Both the position numbers and the translations under genes were made by a program. DNA of 17,317 nucleotides from UKL13-2 sp031368465. Lineage in GTDB: Bacteria; Pseudomonadota; Gammaproteobacteria; Burkholderiales; Usitatibacteraceae. The DNA lies in contig JANMNT010000172.1 of the NCBI GenBank assembly GCA_031368465.1, forward strand, positions 1-17,317, in the 5' to 3' direction. This document shows positions 6,710 through 15,288 of this stretch, piece after piece; positions within the stretch are counted from its first letter, which is position 1, and each line of letters opens with the position of its first letter. Under the pieces are notes generated by a model that saw only the letters and a list, made by a program, of their open reading frames with translations, did not search any database and was not told the DNA's origin.

Positions 6710-8221
6710 ATGTATCTCGAACACTTCGGCCTCACTGAGGCTCCGTTCAAAATCACACCGCATACCGAGTTTTTCTTTTCCGGTGCAAACCGTGGCGAAA
6801 CACTGGAAGCGCTGCTCTATTCGATTACCAGCGGCGAGGGCATTGTCAAAGTCACCGGCGAGGTCGGTTCCGGCAAGACAATGTTGTGCCGGGTGTTGAT
6901 GGAGAGGCTGCCGGAGACCGTTGAGACAATTTATCTGGCGGTACCATCTCTTTCGCGCGATGAAATGCTGGCAACCATCGCCGGTGATCTTCATCTTGAA
7001 ACCCAGGGGATGTCGACCACCAAACTGATCCGCGCGCTGCAGGAAAAACTGATCGAGATTCATGCAGAGGGACGCCAGGTCGTGGCATTGATCGATGAAG
7101 CGCACGCGATGCCGCTGGAAACGCTTGAAGAGATCCGCCTGCTCTCCAATCTGGAAACCAGCCATTTCAAGTTGATGCAGATTGTGCTGTTTGGGCAGCC
7201 CGAGCTTGACGAGCACCTTTCATTGCAAAACATGCGCCAGCTGCGTGAACGTATCACGCATAGTTTCAGCCTCAAACCGTTGCCGCCACGCGACATCAAA
7301 GACTATGTTGATTTTCGTCTGCGAGCCGCCGGTTACAAAGGCCCCGATCTGTTTACCGCCGAGTCACTCAAATTGATTGCGGAAGCGTCCGAGGGTCTGA
7401 CGCGACGCATTAACATCTACTGCGACAAGACGCTGCTTGCCGCGTTTGCTGTCGGCACCCATACCGTCACGCCCGATCTGGTTCGTGCGGCGATCACCGA
7501 CACGCAGATTGTGGTCCCTGATCACAAGAAATTGCGCGGTTCGTTCTGGCTTGCCATTGCCGCGTCGTTGCTGGCAGGTGTGATGATCGGCTTTCTTGCC
7601 GGTCGGGCTACCATGCCGATAGCTTTACAGACCACTGTGACTGAGCCTGTGGCGCCCCTTCAGGCTGAAAAGATATCGCCGACGGTTGAACAATCGCCGG
7701 TGGCCACGGCAACAACGACGGGTGCGATCACACCACAGATTGCGGATGCCGCCATCAAACCAGTCACACCAACGAGCCCGTCAGTGTCGCAGGCAAAAAC
7801 GACGGAAGCCGGGCGGGAGTCGGGCGCCGGGCCGTCCGCATCAAAACAGGCCGATGTGGTACCTACAAAATCCGAGTCAAATACCGACTGGCTGGGTAAA
7901 CGCGTTGCGGCTGACATGGCGCGGCTTGCAAAATTGCCAAATAACCGCTTTTCGATTCAATTGATGACCGCGAATGAACGCGAGCGCGGCGCCATTGAGA
8001 ATTATCTGCGCGCCGCCAGTCGTGAGTTGAATCCCGACCGCATTATGTTGTTTTTGTCGGGTACGACAGAGAACCCGCGCGTGAGCGTGCTTTATGGCAA
8101 TTACGCAGAGCGCAACGAAGCGTCCGCCGAATTAACCGGGCTGCCCGCAAAGGTGACGCAATTTAGACCCTACGTGCGATCTTTTCAGGCGGTCCGGGAC
8201 GACATGCGTGCATTGCCTTGA
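6710..8221 (+). CDS. mshM: MshM/ExeA-like AAA+ ATPase with C-terminal SPOR-like domain
   Basis: This is an ExeA/GspA-type ATPase of pilus or secretion assembly, anchored in the inner membrane, thought to help the secretin pass the peptidoglycan. From ATG 6704 it is 505 aa. I prefer ATG 6710 (MYLEHFGLTEAPFKITPH, 503 aa), which matches the usual family start; neither has a clear ribosome binding site. Numbering from 6704, Walker A TGEVGSGKT is at 51-59, Walker B VVALIDEAH at 126-134, and the sensor stretch FGQPELDE follows. One transmembrane helix is at about 280-300. A Pro/Thr/Ala-rich periplasmic linker leads to a C-terminal part (about 414-495: RFSIQLMTAN...VLYGNYAER.EA) that looks like a SPOR peptidoglycan-binding domain. 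A possible weak terminator overlaps its end. Confidence 0.88.
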   Translation: MYLEHFGLTEAPFKITPHTEFFFSGANRGETLEALLYSITSGEGIVKVTGEVGSGKTMLCRVLMERLPETVETIYLAVPSLSRDEMLATIAGDLHLETQGMSTTKLIRALQEKLIEIHAEGRQVVALIDEAHAMPLETLEEIRLLSNLETSHFKLMQIVLFGQPELDEHLSLQNMRQLRERITHSFSLKPLPPRDIKDYVDFRLRAAGYKGPDLFTAESLKLIAEASEGLTRRINIYCDKTLLAAFAVGTHTVTPDLVRAAITDTQIVVPDHKKLRGSFWLAIAASLLAGVMIGFLAGRATMPIALQTTVTEPVAPLQAEKISPTVEQSPVATATTTGAITPQIADAAIKPVTPTSPSVSQAKTTEAGRESGAGPSASKQADVVPTKSESNTDWLGKRVAADMARLAKLPNNRFSIQLMTANERERGAIENYLRAASRELNPDRIMLFLSGTTENPRVSVLYGNYAERNEASAELTGLPAKVTQFRPYVRSFQAVRDDMRALP

Positions 8222-8252
8222 TCGTCAGGCGAAAATCCTCAGGCTTTTTTTT
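8215..8252 (+). terminator. Possible weak terminator at the end of mshM
   Basis: The arm GCCTTGA (8215-8221, including the TGA stop) can pair, with one bulged T, with TCAGGC at 8225-8230 or with its second copy at 8239-8244. The second copy is followed directly by eight Ts (8245-8252). The stem is short and imperfect, so this is tentative; two alternative hairpins compete for the same first arm. Confidence 0.35.
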
Positions 8253-8270
8253 CGATTCGACCCCAACCCA

Positions 8271-8299
8271 TTGCTTTTATTGGCTAATCCGCTTATAAA
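8271..8299 (+). promoter_or_regulatory. Candidate sigma-70 promoter upstream of mshL
   Basis: TTGCTT (8271-8276) and TATAAA (8294-8299) are separated by exactly 17 bases. Transcription would start near 8306, giving an mshL leader of about 118 bases. It lies just after the possible mshM terminator, which suggests that mshL begins a separate transcription unit. Confidence 0.5.
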
Positions 8300-8423
8300 G
8301 TGATGGGTAAGGTACACAAAAACAACATTTCGCAGAATTGACAACACGGCGCACTTCCAAAGGCTGTAAGCTCTGGTCATCTGGAGTACGAAATATTCTG
8401 CGCGGTTCATAGCGAGTTCACTT

Positions 8424-10325
8424 TTGCGCCTATTGCCATTTCCATCATCATTCTGGTTTCTCGCCTGTGCCGCCTTGGTTCTTGCAGGCTGCGGTACGGT
8501 GCCGGTTGCCCGTGTTGACAATCATGCCCGCAATACAGCGGACGCTGCCAAGGCCACCCAGACAGTAGCCGCGCCGCCAACCGTGCGTCAGGTGCCGATC
8601 CCGCCCCCGCCGAAGCCGGTGATCGAGGAGAAGCGTTATTCGGTGACTGTCATTGACGTCCCTGCCCGCGATATTTTGTTGGCGATGGGCCGCGACACCG
8701 GCACAAATATTGATATTCACCCCGGCATTGAAGGTCGCGTGACCTTGAATGCGATTGATCAATCAATCCGGCAAATCCTGACGCGGATGTCCAAACAGAT
8801 CGACATGCGCTGGGAAGCCGATGGCCCGAACATTTCGGTCATGACCGATTCGCCGTATCTGAAGCTGTACCGGGTCGACTACGTCAACGTCAATCGCGAC
8901 ATGTCCGGTACATTCGGTGTGCAGACCCAGGTGGTCGGGCCGAGCGGCGTCAGCGCGTCGGGTGCCAGCGGAGGGGGCGGCGGTGCCGGGCAAAACACCT
9001 CTACGCTGAAGATAGAAAATTCGTCCAAGAATCGTTTTTGGGAAAGCCTTGAGAAAAACATCAAGGACATCCTGCGCGAAACCGACAAACAATTGCCGGA
9101 GGGCAGTTCGGAAACGGTAGTGCGCGCACAAACGCAGGGCGCGACAACCGGCACGGTCCGCGCGCAAACGGGAACCTCAGCCAGAACCAGCGGCAGATCC
9201 ACCACCACCGGCCCGGGTGAAGTTCAAGGCCAAAACGAACAGATTTCCCAAGTTCTGACATTCCGCGAAGCGGCTTCAGTGATTATGAACGCCGAGACTG
9301 GCACGATCTCCGTTCGCGCGACCTCAAGACAACATGAAAAGGTCGGTCAGTTTATTGACTTGGTGGCCGGTGCGGCCAAACGGCAGGTGCTGATCGAGGC
9401 AACTATTGTCGAGGTGGAATTGGCGGACGGCTATCAGTCCGGTGTGGATTGGTCGGCGGTCGGATTGGAAGGACTCGGCTACACCTTCCGCCAGGCATTC
9501 ACGCAGTCGAATGCAACAGCGACTGGCAGTACGAATTTGACCAACAATTTTTTCTCGGTTGGGTACTCCAATCCAAATGCGGCATCCGGCGGCAGCATCA
9601 AGAGTGCATTGACGCTGTTAAGCTCCTTCGGTACGACCAAAGTACTTTCGAGTCCACGGACGACAACGTTGAACAACCAAACCGCGGTAATGAAGGTGGT
9701 TGAGAATTCTGTTTATTTCACCATTACCTCCACACCCGGCACAACCAACAACGGCGTGACCACCCAGCCTACCTATTCGTCAACGCCCAATGTTGTCCCG
9801 GAAGGATTTGTCATCAGTGTCACGCCACAAATCGGTGAGAACGACATTGTCACATTGAACATCCGTCCGAGCATTACAAAAATCGTCAACCGGATTCAGG
9901 ACCCCAATCCCGGCTTGATCATCACGACAACAAATGCGGTTGGTCTGGGTAGCACCGCGACGCAGATCGACAGCAAGATTCCGGTAATCCAAACACGCGA
10001 GTTCGAAACCGTGCTCAGGGTTGCATCCGGGCAGACGACGGTGCTCGGCGGATTGATGCAGGACAGTTTCAAAACGACCCGCGATGGCCTCCCGGTTTTG
10101 TCGCGCATTCCAATCTTTGGCGACGCAGTCAGCTATCGCAACGACGTTGGCAAAAAATCCGAGTTGGTCGTTTTTATCCGCCCAATTGTCATCAAGGATG
10201 CAAGTGTTGATACGGATTTGGGCGAATACCGAAAATTCCTGCCGGATGGCCGCTTTTTTAAAGAAGCCGAGCCGACCTATCCGAAATTCAACCCGGCGAT
10301 ACCTGATCCGGTGCAGTCGAAGTAG
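8424..10325 (+). CDS. mshL: Pilus secretin MshL (outer-membrane lipoprotein)
   Basis: MshL would form the multimeric outer-membrane pore through which the pilus emerges. The product is 633 aa from TTG 8424; no ATG is available before the signal sequence. The hydrophobic signal ends in the lipobox LAGC, so Cys23 should be lipidated. A proline-rich linker (58-66) follows, then an N-terminal secretin/STN domain (about 71-140, YSVTVIDVPARDILLAMGRD) and an N1-like region (about 205-312) interrupted by a Thr/Gly/Ser-rich insert. The C-terminal secretin domain (about 318-592) shows VLSSPRTTTLNNQTAVMKV and GLPVLSRIPIFGDAVSYR, the beta-barrel lip signature. A glycine-rich hinge (GASGGGGGAG) lies near residue 180. 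The stop is 12 bases before mshN. Confidence 0.93.
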   Translation: MRLLPFPSSFWFLACAALVLAGCGTVPVARVDNHARNTADAAKATQTVAAPPTVRQVPIPPPPKPVIEEKRYSVTVIDVPARDILLAMGRDTGTNIDIHPGIEGRVTLNAIDQSIRQILTRMSKQIDMRWEADGPNISVMTDSPYLKLYRVDYVNVNRDMSGTFGVQTQVVGPSGVSASGASGGGGGAGQNTSTLKIENSSKNRFWESLEKNIKDILRETDKQLPEGSSETVVRAQTQGATTGTVRAQTGTSARTSGRSTTTGPGEVQGQNEQISQVLTFREAASVIMNAETGTISVRATSRQHEKVGQFIDLVAGAAKRQVLIEATIVEVELADGYQSGVDWSAVGLEGLGYTFRQAFTQSNATATGSTNLTNNFFSVGYSNPNAASGGSIKSALTLLSSFGTTKVLSSPRTTTLNNQTAVMKVVENSVYFTITSTPGTTNNGVTTQPTYSSTPNVVPEGFVISVTPQIGENDIVTLNIRPSITKIVNRIQDPNPGLIITTTNAVGLGSTATQIDSKIPVIQTREFETVLRVASGQTTVLGGLMQDSFKTTRDGLPVLSRIPIFGDAVSYRNDVGKKSELVVFIRPIVIKDASVDTDLGEYRKFLPDGRFFKEAEPTYPKFNPAIPDPVQSK

Positions 10326-10337
10326 TCGGGGACGACC

Positions 10338-12155
10338 ATGAGTCTGCTCCTCGATGCGCTGAAACGAGCGGAAGATGCCAAACGTGCCAAGGCCGAGGCG
10401 GCCTCCGGTGCGCCTGCATCTGCATCGGTCCAGGATATTGCGGCCATCAGCCCCGTTCAATTGGCGGAGGGGCTGCCAGCGACGCGTGCGCTTCCCGACA
10501 CCACGGACTCGGGAAGCGGGTCATTGGCACCACAATCGGACACACCCGATGCTGACGATATCGCGCCGGACGATAAAAAAAATGTCGGCAACCCGTTGCC
10601 GGATTTCCCGATGCTTACGCTTGAGCAAATTGATACACGACCGCCGGATGCCGTCACACAATCAAATTTAAACCCGGCGGCCGCGTCCTCCGCCCGCACC
10701 GCCATTGATCGCCCGGCAGCGCCGGTCAAGCCTACGTCCGACGCTGATGCATCCCAAAGCAGTCGCCACCTGGATTCATCCGCACCAAAATCCGGCGGGT
10801 CGATCGGCCTTTCAACCAACGAGTTTGTTTTAGCCGAATTATTGAAGTCGAATTTGTCGCCAGATGCGACCGCACCAAACGTTGGCGCGCTCACACCCCC
10901 AGCCGCACCGGCGGCTTTCCGCGCCGCGCGCAGCGCGGCGACCCAGCCCGCGGCGGCTGTCCAGACAAAGTCGGCTGCAGCCTCAATGTCACTCGAGGAT
11001 GACGAACACTTTGCGGAGGCGACGACCGTTGCCACACAAACGGCACAACGCGAAGCCGTAAAAAACGTGTTTGCCGTCAAGCAGGCCGGTCCTAAGGGCA
11101 GCAAAGCCAAATGGGCGATCCCTGTCATCGCCATATCAGTCGCCGGCGTCGGCGCAGGTGGATGGTACGTTTGGAACGAAATCAACAAATTTTCCCGGCC
11201 GACAATTGCCAAGGCGCCTGTTGGTGCGGTGCCATTGAAGCCGGCGGCGGCTATCCCGCCGCCAGTCGTCGCTGCCGGCCAGCCGCTGCCGGCCAACAGT
11301 GTCCAAACCGCTGACCCGACAAAAGTGGCGTCGACGCCCATTGACACAACAAAAATCGAGATCCCACCGGCCTTGCCACCGTTGTTACCACCGCCGGCGG
11401 CAGCTTTGCCAGTGCCAAAATCACCCGGCAAAACCGGCTCGAGCGGCGCAACTGCAGCGTTTACGCTACGCGAAACGCTTGCGCGAAAAATTGAAGCATT
11501 GCCGGTCCCCGAAGACAGGGCATCGAACGCGGTGATGTTGCGGCCGGCAACAAAAGCGGCACAACTCACAATCAGCCCGGCGCTTGCCGCCGGTTATGCG
11601 GCGCTTAGCAACGGCGATTTTTCGATGGCGAAGCAATATTACGCCGAAGCCATAGCAGCCGACACAAACAATATCGACGCCAATCTCGGCTTCGCCACGG
11701 CCGCCGCGCGCACCGGTGAAGTCGCGATGGCCGAGCGTTATTACCGGCGCGTGCTGGAGATCGATCCGCGCAATGTAACTGCGGCAACGTCGTTGCTGAC
11801 GCTTGCCATTAACAGTGATGCGCTCCCCGCCACAATAAATCTTGAAGGCGAGTTGCGACGGTTGATTGCGCTTGACCCAAGCGTGGCAGCCAGCCATTTT
11901 GCGCTTGGTAATTATTATGCCGCCCAGCGCCGATGGAGCGAGGCGCAGCCATTATTTTTTGAAGCCGCCCGATTGGCCCCCCAAAACCCCGACTATGCCT
12001 ATAACCTGGCGGTCAGCCTGGATCAGCTTGGTCAGGCCAAAACGGCGGCTGATTTTTACCGCCGTGCTCTCGGCGCCAAGGGACAATCCCAGTTTGATCG
12101 TGCTGCGGTTGAACGCCGCCTGCAAATGCTTGTGCCCACACGCGCCAACCAATAG
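10338..12155 (+). CDS. mshN: MshN-like TPR protein of the pilus locus
   Basis: This is a bitopic inner-membrane protein with periplasmic tetratricopeptide repeats, expected to link pilus components. It is 605 aa and starts MSLLLDALKRAEDAKRAKAE, the characteristic MshN opening. A long Ala/Pro/Ser-rich cytoplasmic part follows, with one transmembrane helix at about 259-279 (WAIPVIAISVAGVGAGGWYV). A Pro/Ala-rich periplasmic linker (about 285-370) leads to at least four TPR units (about 413-446, 447-480, 515-548, 549-582; e.g. ALSNGDFSMAKQYYAEAIA and VAMAERYYRRVLEIDP). GGGGA lies before ATG 10338. A long open frame on the opposite strand here is a shadow of the alanine-rich composition. The name rests on the N-terminus, TPRs and neighbours; the low-complexity half is poorly conserved in the family. 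Confidence 0.86.
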   Translation: MSLLLDALKRAEDAKRAKAEAASGAPASASVQDIAAISPVQLAEGLPATRALPDTTDSGSGSLAPQSDTPDADDIAPDDKKNVGNPLPDFPMLTLEQIDTRPPDAVTQSNLNPAAASSARTAIDRPAAPVKPTSDADASQSSRHLDSSAPKSGGSIGLSTNEFVLAELLKSNLSPDATAPNVGALTPPAAPAAFRAARSAATQPAAAVQTKSAAASMSLEDDEHFAEATTVATQTAQREAVKNVFAVKQAGPKGSKAKWAIPVIAISVAGVGAGGWYVWNEINKFSRPTIAKAPVGAVPLKPAAAIPPPVVAAGQPLPANSVQTADPTKVASTPIDTTKIEIPPALPPLLPPPAAALPVPKSPGKTGSSGATAAFTLRETLARKIEALPVPEDRASNAVMLRPATKAAQLTISPALAAGYAALSNGDFSMAKQYYAEAIAADTNNIDANLGFATAAARTGEVAMAERYYRRVLEIDPRNVTAATSLLTLAINSDALPATINLEGELRRLIALDPSVAASHFALGNYYAAQRRWSEAQPLFFEAARLAPQNPDYAYNLAVSLDQLGQAKTAADFYRRALGAKGQSQFDRAAVERRLQMLVPTRANQ

Positions 12156-12314
12156 GAATCTGAAGCCGTTTCGCAAAACCAATTCTTGATTGCCCTGTCG
12201 TCACACAAGCTGCGCCGCGGATCGCAGGAAACCTCGCTGTCATCGTCGTTTCGCACGATCCGTTTGTAATATGAGTCGCTGTATTTTCACCCTTCACCAG
12301 CCGGATATTTGTCA
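12156..12314. other. Spacer between mshN and mshE
   Basis: No gene is seen in about 160 bases. A possible -10 TGTAAT/TAATAT (12265-12272) has no good -35. No terminator hairpin with a U-run was found, so mshE is probably read with mshL-mshN, perhaps with a weak internal promoter. Confidence 0.4.
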
Positions 12315-14030
12315 ATGAATCAATCGTCCTCACCACAATCACAACTTCCGCTCGGGCAAACGCTGCTCGCACGCGGCGTGATTTCACAGGACCAGCTGAA
12401 CATCGCGTTGACCGAACAACGCAAGTCGAAGAGCCCGCTCGGCAAGACCCTGGTCACGCTTGGGTTTGTGACGGAAGCGACCATTCGCGACACATTGTCG
12501 GAAAGCCTTGGGCAGGTTGCAGTTGATTTGTCGAATACCGTCATTGACAGCACCGCGCTGGCAATGGTGCCAAAAGACATGGCCAAACGTTTTCAGGTGC
12601 TGCCGGTCGATTACGACAAAAACACCCGTAAGCTGTTGTTGGCCGTCGCCGACCCGACCAACGTGGTGGCGCTGGACCAAATCCGGGTTTTGATCCGGGA
12701 CGACATTCGTATCGAACAGGTGCTGGCGCGCGAATCTGATATCGCGATTGCAATCGAGCAGCATTACGGCTTTGAATTATCGATCGACGGTATTTTGAAT
12801 GAAATTGAAACAGGCGAAATCGACTACCATAGCCTGGCGACGAACTTTGACGAATACAGCCAGCCGGTGGTCCGACTGGTTGATGCTCTGTTGGCAGATG
12901 CCGTCAAGCGCAACGCCTCCGATATCCACTTCGAACCCGAGCAGGGGTTCTTGCGCATACGCTACCGCATCGACGGCGTGTTGCGGCAGATTCGCTCGTT
13001 GCACAAGAACTACTGGAGCGCAATGGTGGTCCGGCTGAAGGTGATTTCCGGTATGAATATTGCCGAAACCCGCGCGCCGCAGGACGGCCGAATCTCACTT
13101 TCGTTGTCAGGCCGACAGGTCGATTTTCGTGTCGCGGCACAACCGACCACACACGGCGAAAATCTGGTTCTGCGTATTCTCGACCGGCAAAAAGGTATCG
13201 TGCCGCTCGAGGATTTGAATCTGCAAGAAAACGAACTGAAGATGCTGCGGCTGATGATGGCGCGCCCCGAAGGCATTATCCTGGTGACCGGCCCGACCGG
13301 TTCGGGAAAAACGACAACACTTTATTCAATCCTGAATCACGTCAACACCGAGGGTGTCAACATCATGACCCTTGAGGACCCGGTTGAGTACCCGATGGCG
13401 ATGATCCGCCAGACGTCCGTCAACGAAGTCGCCAAACTGGATTTTGCCAGCGGAATTCGATCCATGATGCGGCAGGATCCGGACGTCATTCTGGTCGGTG
13501 AGATTCGTGATCAGGATACCGCTGAAATGGCGTTTCGAGCGGCGATGACAGGCCACCAGGTGTATTCAACCCTCCACACCAACTCGGCCATCGGCGCCAT
13601 TCCACGGCTACAGGATTTGGGCGTACTGCCTGACATCATGTCGGGCAACATTATCGGCATTGTTGCCCAGCGACTGGTGCGCAGATTGTGCGGCCAGTGC
13701 AAGGAAGCATTCCGGCCGGAAGACGACGGCATCCGTCGCGTACTTGGTGTCGATGCTGATTGGAACGGCGAGATCTACCGCCATGTTGGCTGCGAGGTCT
13801 GCGACAACACCGGTTACAAGGGGCGCCTTGCAATCATGGAGCTTTTCAAAATGGATACCGACATTGATGAGCTGATTGCCAGACGCGCAACCGGCCGCGA
13901 AATCAAGGAGGCCGCACGCCGCAGGGGGTTTCGCTCGCTGGCTGAAGATGCCATCGCGCGGGTGCTGGCAGGCGACACCGACATTGATGAAATTTCACGT
14001 ATCGTCGATTTGACCGATCGCATCGAATAA
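12315..14030 (+). CDS. mshE: Pilus assembly ATPase MshE (GspE/PilB family)
   Basis: MshE is the hexameric cytoplasmic ATPase that drives pilus extension. From ATG 12315 it is 571 aa (TTG 12309 would add two residues); a weak GGAT lies upstream. The N-terminal MshEN-like domain (about 8-65) has two LG..L...G repeats. Then come the N2E part (SDIHFEP...RYRIDG), Walker A GPTGSGKTT (326-334), Asp box TLEDPVEY (352-359), Walker B VILVGEIRD (391-399), His box GHQVYSTLHT and a zinc site of four cysteines (459, 462, 493, 496). All catalytic motifs are intact. In Vibrio MshE the N-terminal domain binds c-di-GMP; here the Arg/Lys that opens each motif is replaced by Pro, so binding is doubtful. The stop is 12 bases before mshG. 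Confidence 0.95.
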   Translation: MNQSSSPQSQLPLGQTLLARGVISQDQLNIALTEQRKSKSPLGKTLVTLGFVTEATIRDTLSESLGQVAVDLSNTVIDSTALAMVPKDMAKRFQVLPVDYDKNTRKLLLAVADPTNVVALDQIRVLIRDDIRIEQVLARESDIAIAIEQHYGFELSIDGILNEIETGEIDYHSLATNFDEYSQPVVRLVDALLADAVKRNASDIHFEPEQGFLRIRYRIDGVLRQIRSLHKNYWSAMVVRLKVISGMNIAETRAPQDGRISLSLSGRQVDFRVAAQPTTHGENLVLRILDRQKGIVPLEDLNLQENELKMLRLMMARPEGIILVTGPTGSGKTTTLYSILNHVNTEGVNIMTLEDPVEYPMAMIRQTSVNEVAKLDFASGIRSMMRQDPDVILVGEIRDQDTAEMAFRAAMTGHQVYSTLHTNSAIGAIPRLQDLGVLPDIMSGNIIGIVAQRLVRRLCGQCKEAFRPEDDGIRRVLGVDADWNGEIYRHVGCEVCDNTGYKGRLAIMELFKMDTDIDELIARRATGREIKEAARRRGFRSLAEDAIARVLAGDTDIDEISRIVDLTDRIE

Positions 14031-14042
14031 AGAGCACCAACA

Positions 14043-15248
14043 ATGGCCTCATACAGCTATCGCGCAATTGACGGGGACGGGGAGGTTCAAAGCGGAAACA
14101 TCGACGCCGCGAACACGATCGATCTCGAGTTGCGTTTGAAGCGGATGGGCATGGACTTGATCCGATTCGAGGCCATCACCAAATCGGCATTTTCCAGCGT
14201 CCGCCGCATCACACGCAAGGAGTTGATCACATTTTGTTTTCACATGGATCAATTGCTGCGGGCGGGCGTACCAATAATCGACTCGCTCACTGACTTGCGT
14301 GATACCGTCGAAAATCAGGCGTTTCGTCAGGTTGTCGGCAGCCTGCTGGAAGATATTGAGGGCGGCCTGACGTTGTCCGAAGCCATGGCAAATCACCCGC
14401 ACGCGTTTGACACGGTGTTTATCGCGCTGATCAAGACCGGTGAAAAAACCGGCCAATTGCCGGAGGTTCTTACCCAACTCACGGAAAACCTGAAGTGGCA
14501 GGACGAGCTTGCCTCGCAGGTCAAAAAAGCCATGATGTATCCGGTTTTCGCCGGTACGGTGATTGTTGGTGTGGTGTTTGCGTTGATGATTTTTCTGGTC
14601 CCGCAACTTGCAATCACCATGAAAGCGCTGACGCCCAACCCGCCCCAGGCAACCCTTGCGCTGATTGCCATCTCCGCATTCATGAAGAAATTTTGGTACC
14701 TTTGTCTCGGCATCCCGGCGGCGTCCATCGCGGTCACGTTTGTGCTTGCCAAGACCAATGAGGACTTCCGCTACAAAATCGACGCCCTCAGTCTGAAAGT
14801 ACCGGTCATGGGGCAGCTCATTGAAAAGATAATTTTGGCGCGATTTTCAACGTACTTTGCCCTGATGTATAAATCCGGCCTTGGCGTTTTGGATTGCATT
14901 CAAATTTCCGAAAAAATCGTCGGCAATCGTGTGCTTGAGCAGGGCCTGCAACGCGTCGGTCGTGACATTAACGACGGCACGGCGATCACGGCGGCGTTTC
15001 AGAATGCGCGCATGTTCCCGCCGTTGGTATTGCGCATGCTGAAAGTTGGCGAATCAACCGGCGGCCTCGATACCGCATTATTGAACGTGAGTTATTTCTT
15101 TAATCGTGAAGTAAAAGAAACGATGTCCAAGCTGCAGGAGTTGATCCAACCGTTTTTGACGGTTGTCCTCGGCGGAATTTTGATCGGCATTCTGGTGACA
15201 ATTTTCCTGCCGATGTACGACGTCATTTCAAAAACTGCCATCCGATGA
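14043..15248 (+). CDS. mshG: Inner-membrane platform protein MshG (PilC/GspF family)
   Basis: MshG is the inner-membrane platform that couples ATPase movement to pilin assembly. The 401-aa product has the family length and the two repeated GspF domains (about 63-186 and 267-388). The signature GEKTGQLPEVL (133-143) is mirrored by GESTGGLDTAL (336-346). Transmembrane segments are at about 164-190, 217-236 and 370-392. It starts MASYSYRAIDGDGEV, the usual opening, with AAGAGC upstream of ATG 14043. Partner of MshE encoded 12 bases upstream. Confidence 0.95.
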   Translation: MASYSYRAIDGDGEVQSGNIDAANTIDLELRLKRMGMDLIRFEAITKSAFSSVRRITRKELITFCFHMDQLLRAGVPIIDSLTDLRDTVENQAFRQVVGSLLEDIEGGLTLSEAMANHPHAFDTVFIALIKTGEKTGQLPEVLTQLTENLKWQDELASQVKKAMMYPVFAGTVIVGVVFALMIFLVPQLAITMKALTPNPPQATLALIAISAFMKKFWYLCLGIPAASIAVTFVLAKTNEDFRYKIDALSLKVPVMGQLIEKIILARFSTYFALMYKSGLGVLDCIQISEKIVGNRVLEQGLQRVGRDINDGTAITAAFQNARMFPPLVLRMLKVGESTGGLDTALLNVSYFFNREVKETMSKLQELIQPFLTVVLGGILIGILVTIFLPMYDVISKTAIR

Positions 15249-15252
15249 GGAT

Positions 15253-15279
15253 ATGAAATTGTCTGCCTCGTTAATTTAG
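15253..15279 (+). other. Eight-codon minigene in frame before the PilM/N-like gene
   Basis: A good ribosome binding site (TGAGG, 15246-15250) stands before ATG 15253, which reads MKLSASLI and then amber TAG (15277-15279). The next start, GTG 15289, lies in the same frame 9 bases later and has no ribosome binding site of its own. Ribosomes ending here could re-start at the GTG, so this may be a coupling leader, or the real gene start carrying a nonsense codon. Confidence 0.4.
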
Positions 15280-15288
15280 CCCGCGCCC

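Noticed and set aside
8338..8370. Perfect TTGACA at 8338-8343 as mshL promoter
   Set aside because: No acceptable -10 lies at 16-18 bases; the nearest, TGTAAG, is 21 bases away. The TTGCTT/TATAAA pair upstream fits better.
9108..9200. Possible tandem repeat in mshL (two VRAQT units)
   Set aside because: Only two short imperfect copies in a Thr/Gly-rich linker; such linkers vary freely and no DNA repeat array is present.
10457..11569. 370-codon open frame on the minus strand
   Set aside because: It is antisense to mshN, has an alanine/glycine/serine composition mirroring the repetitive coding strand, and shows no domain. The plus-strand gene has a good start, membrane helix and TPRs.
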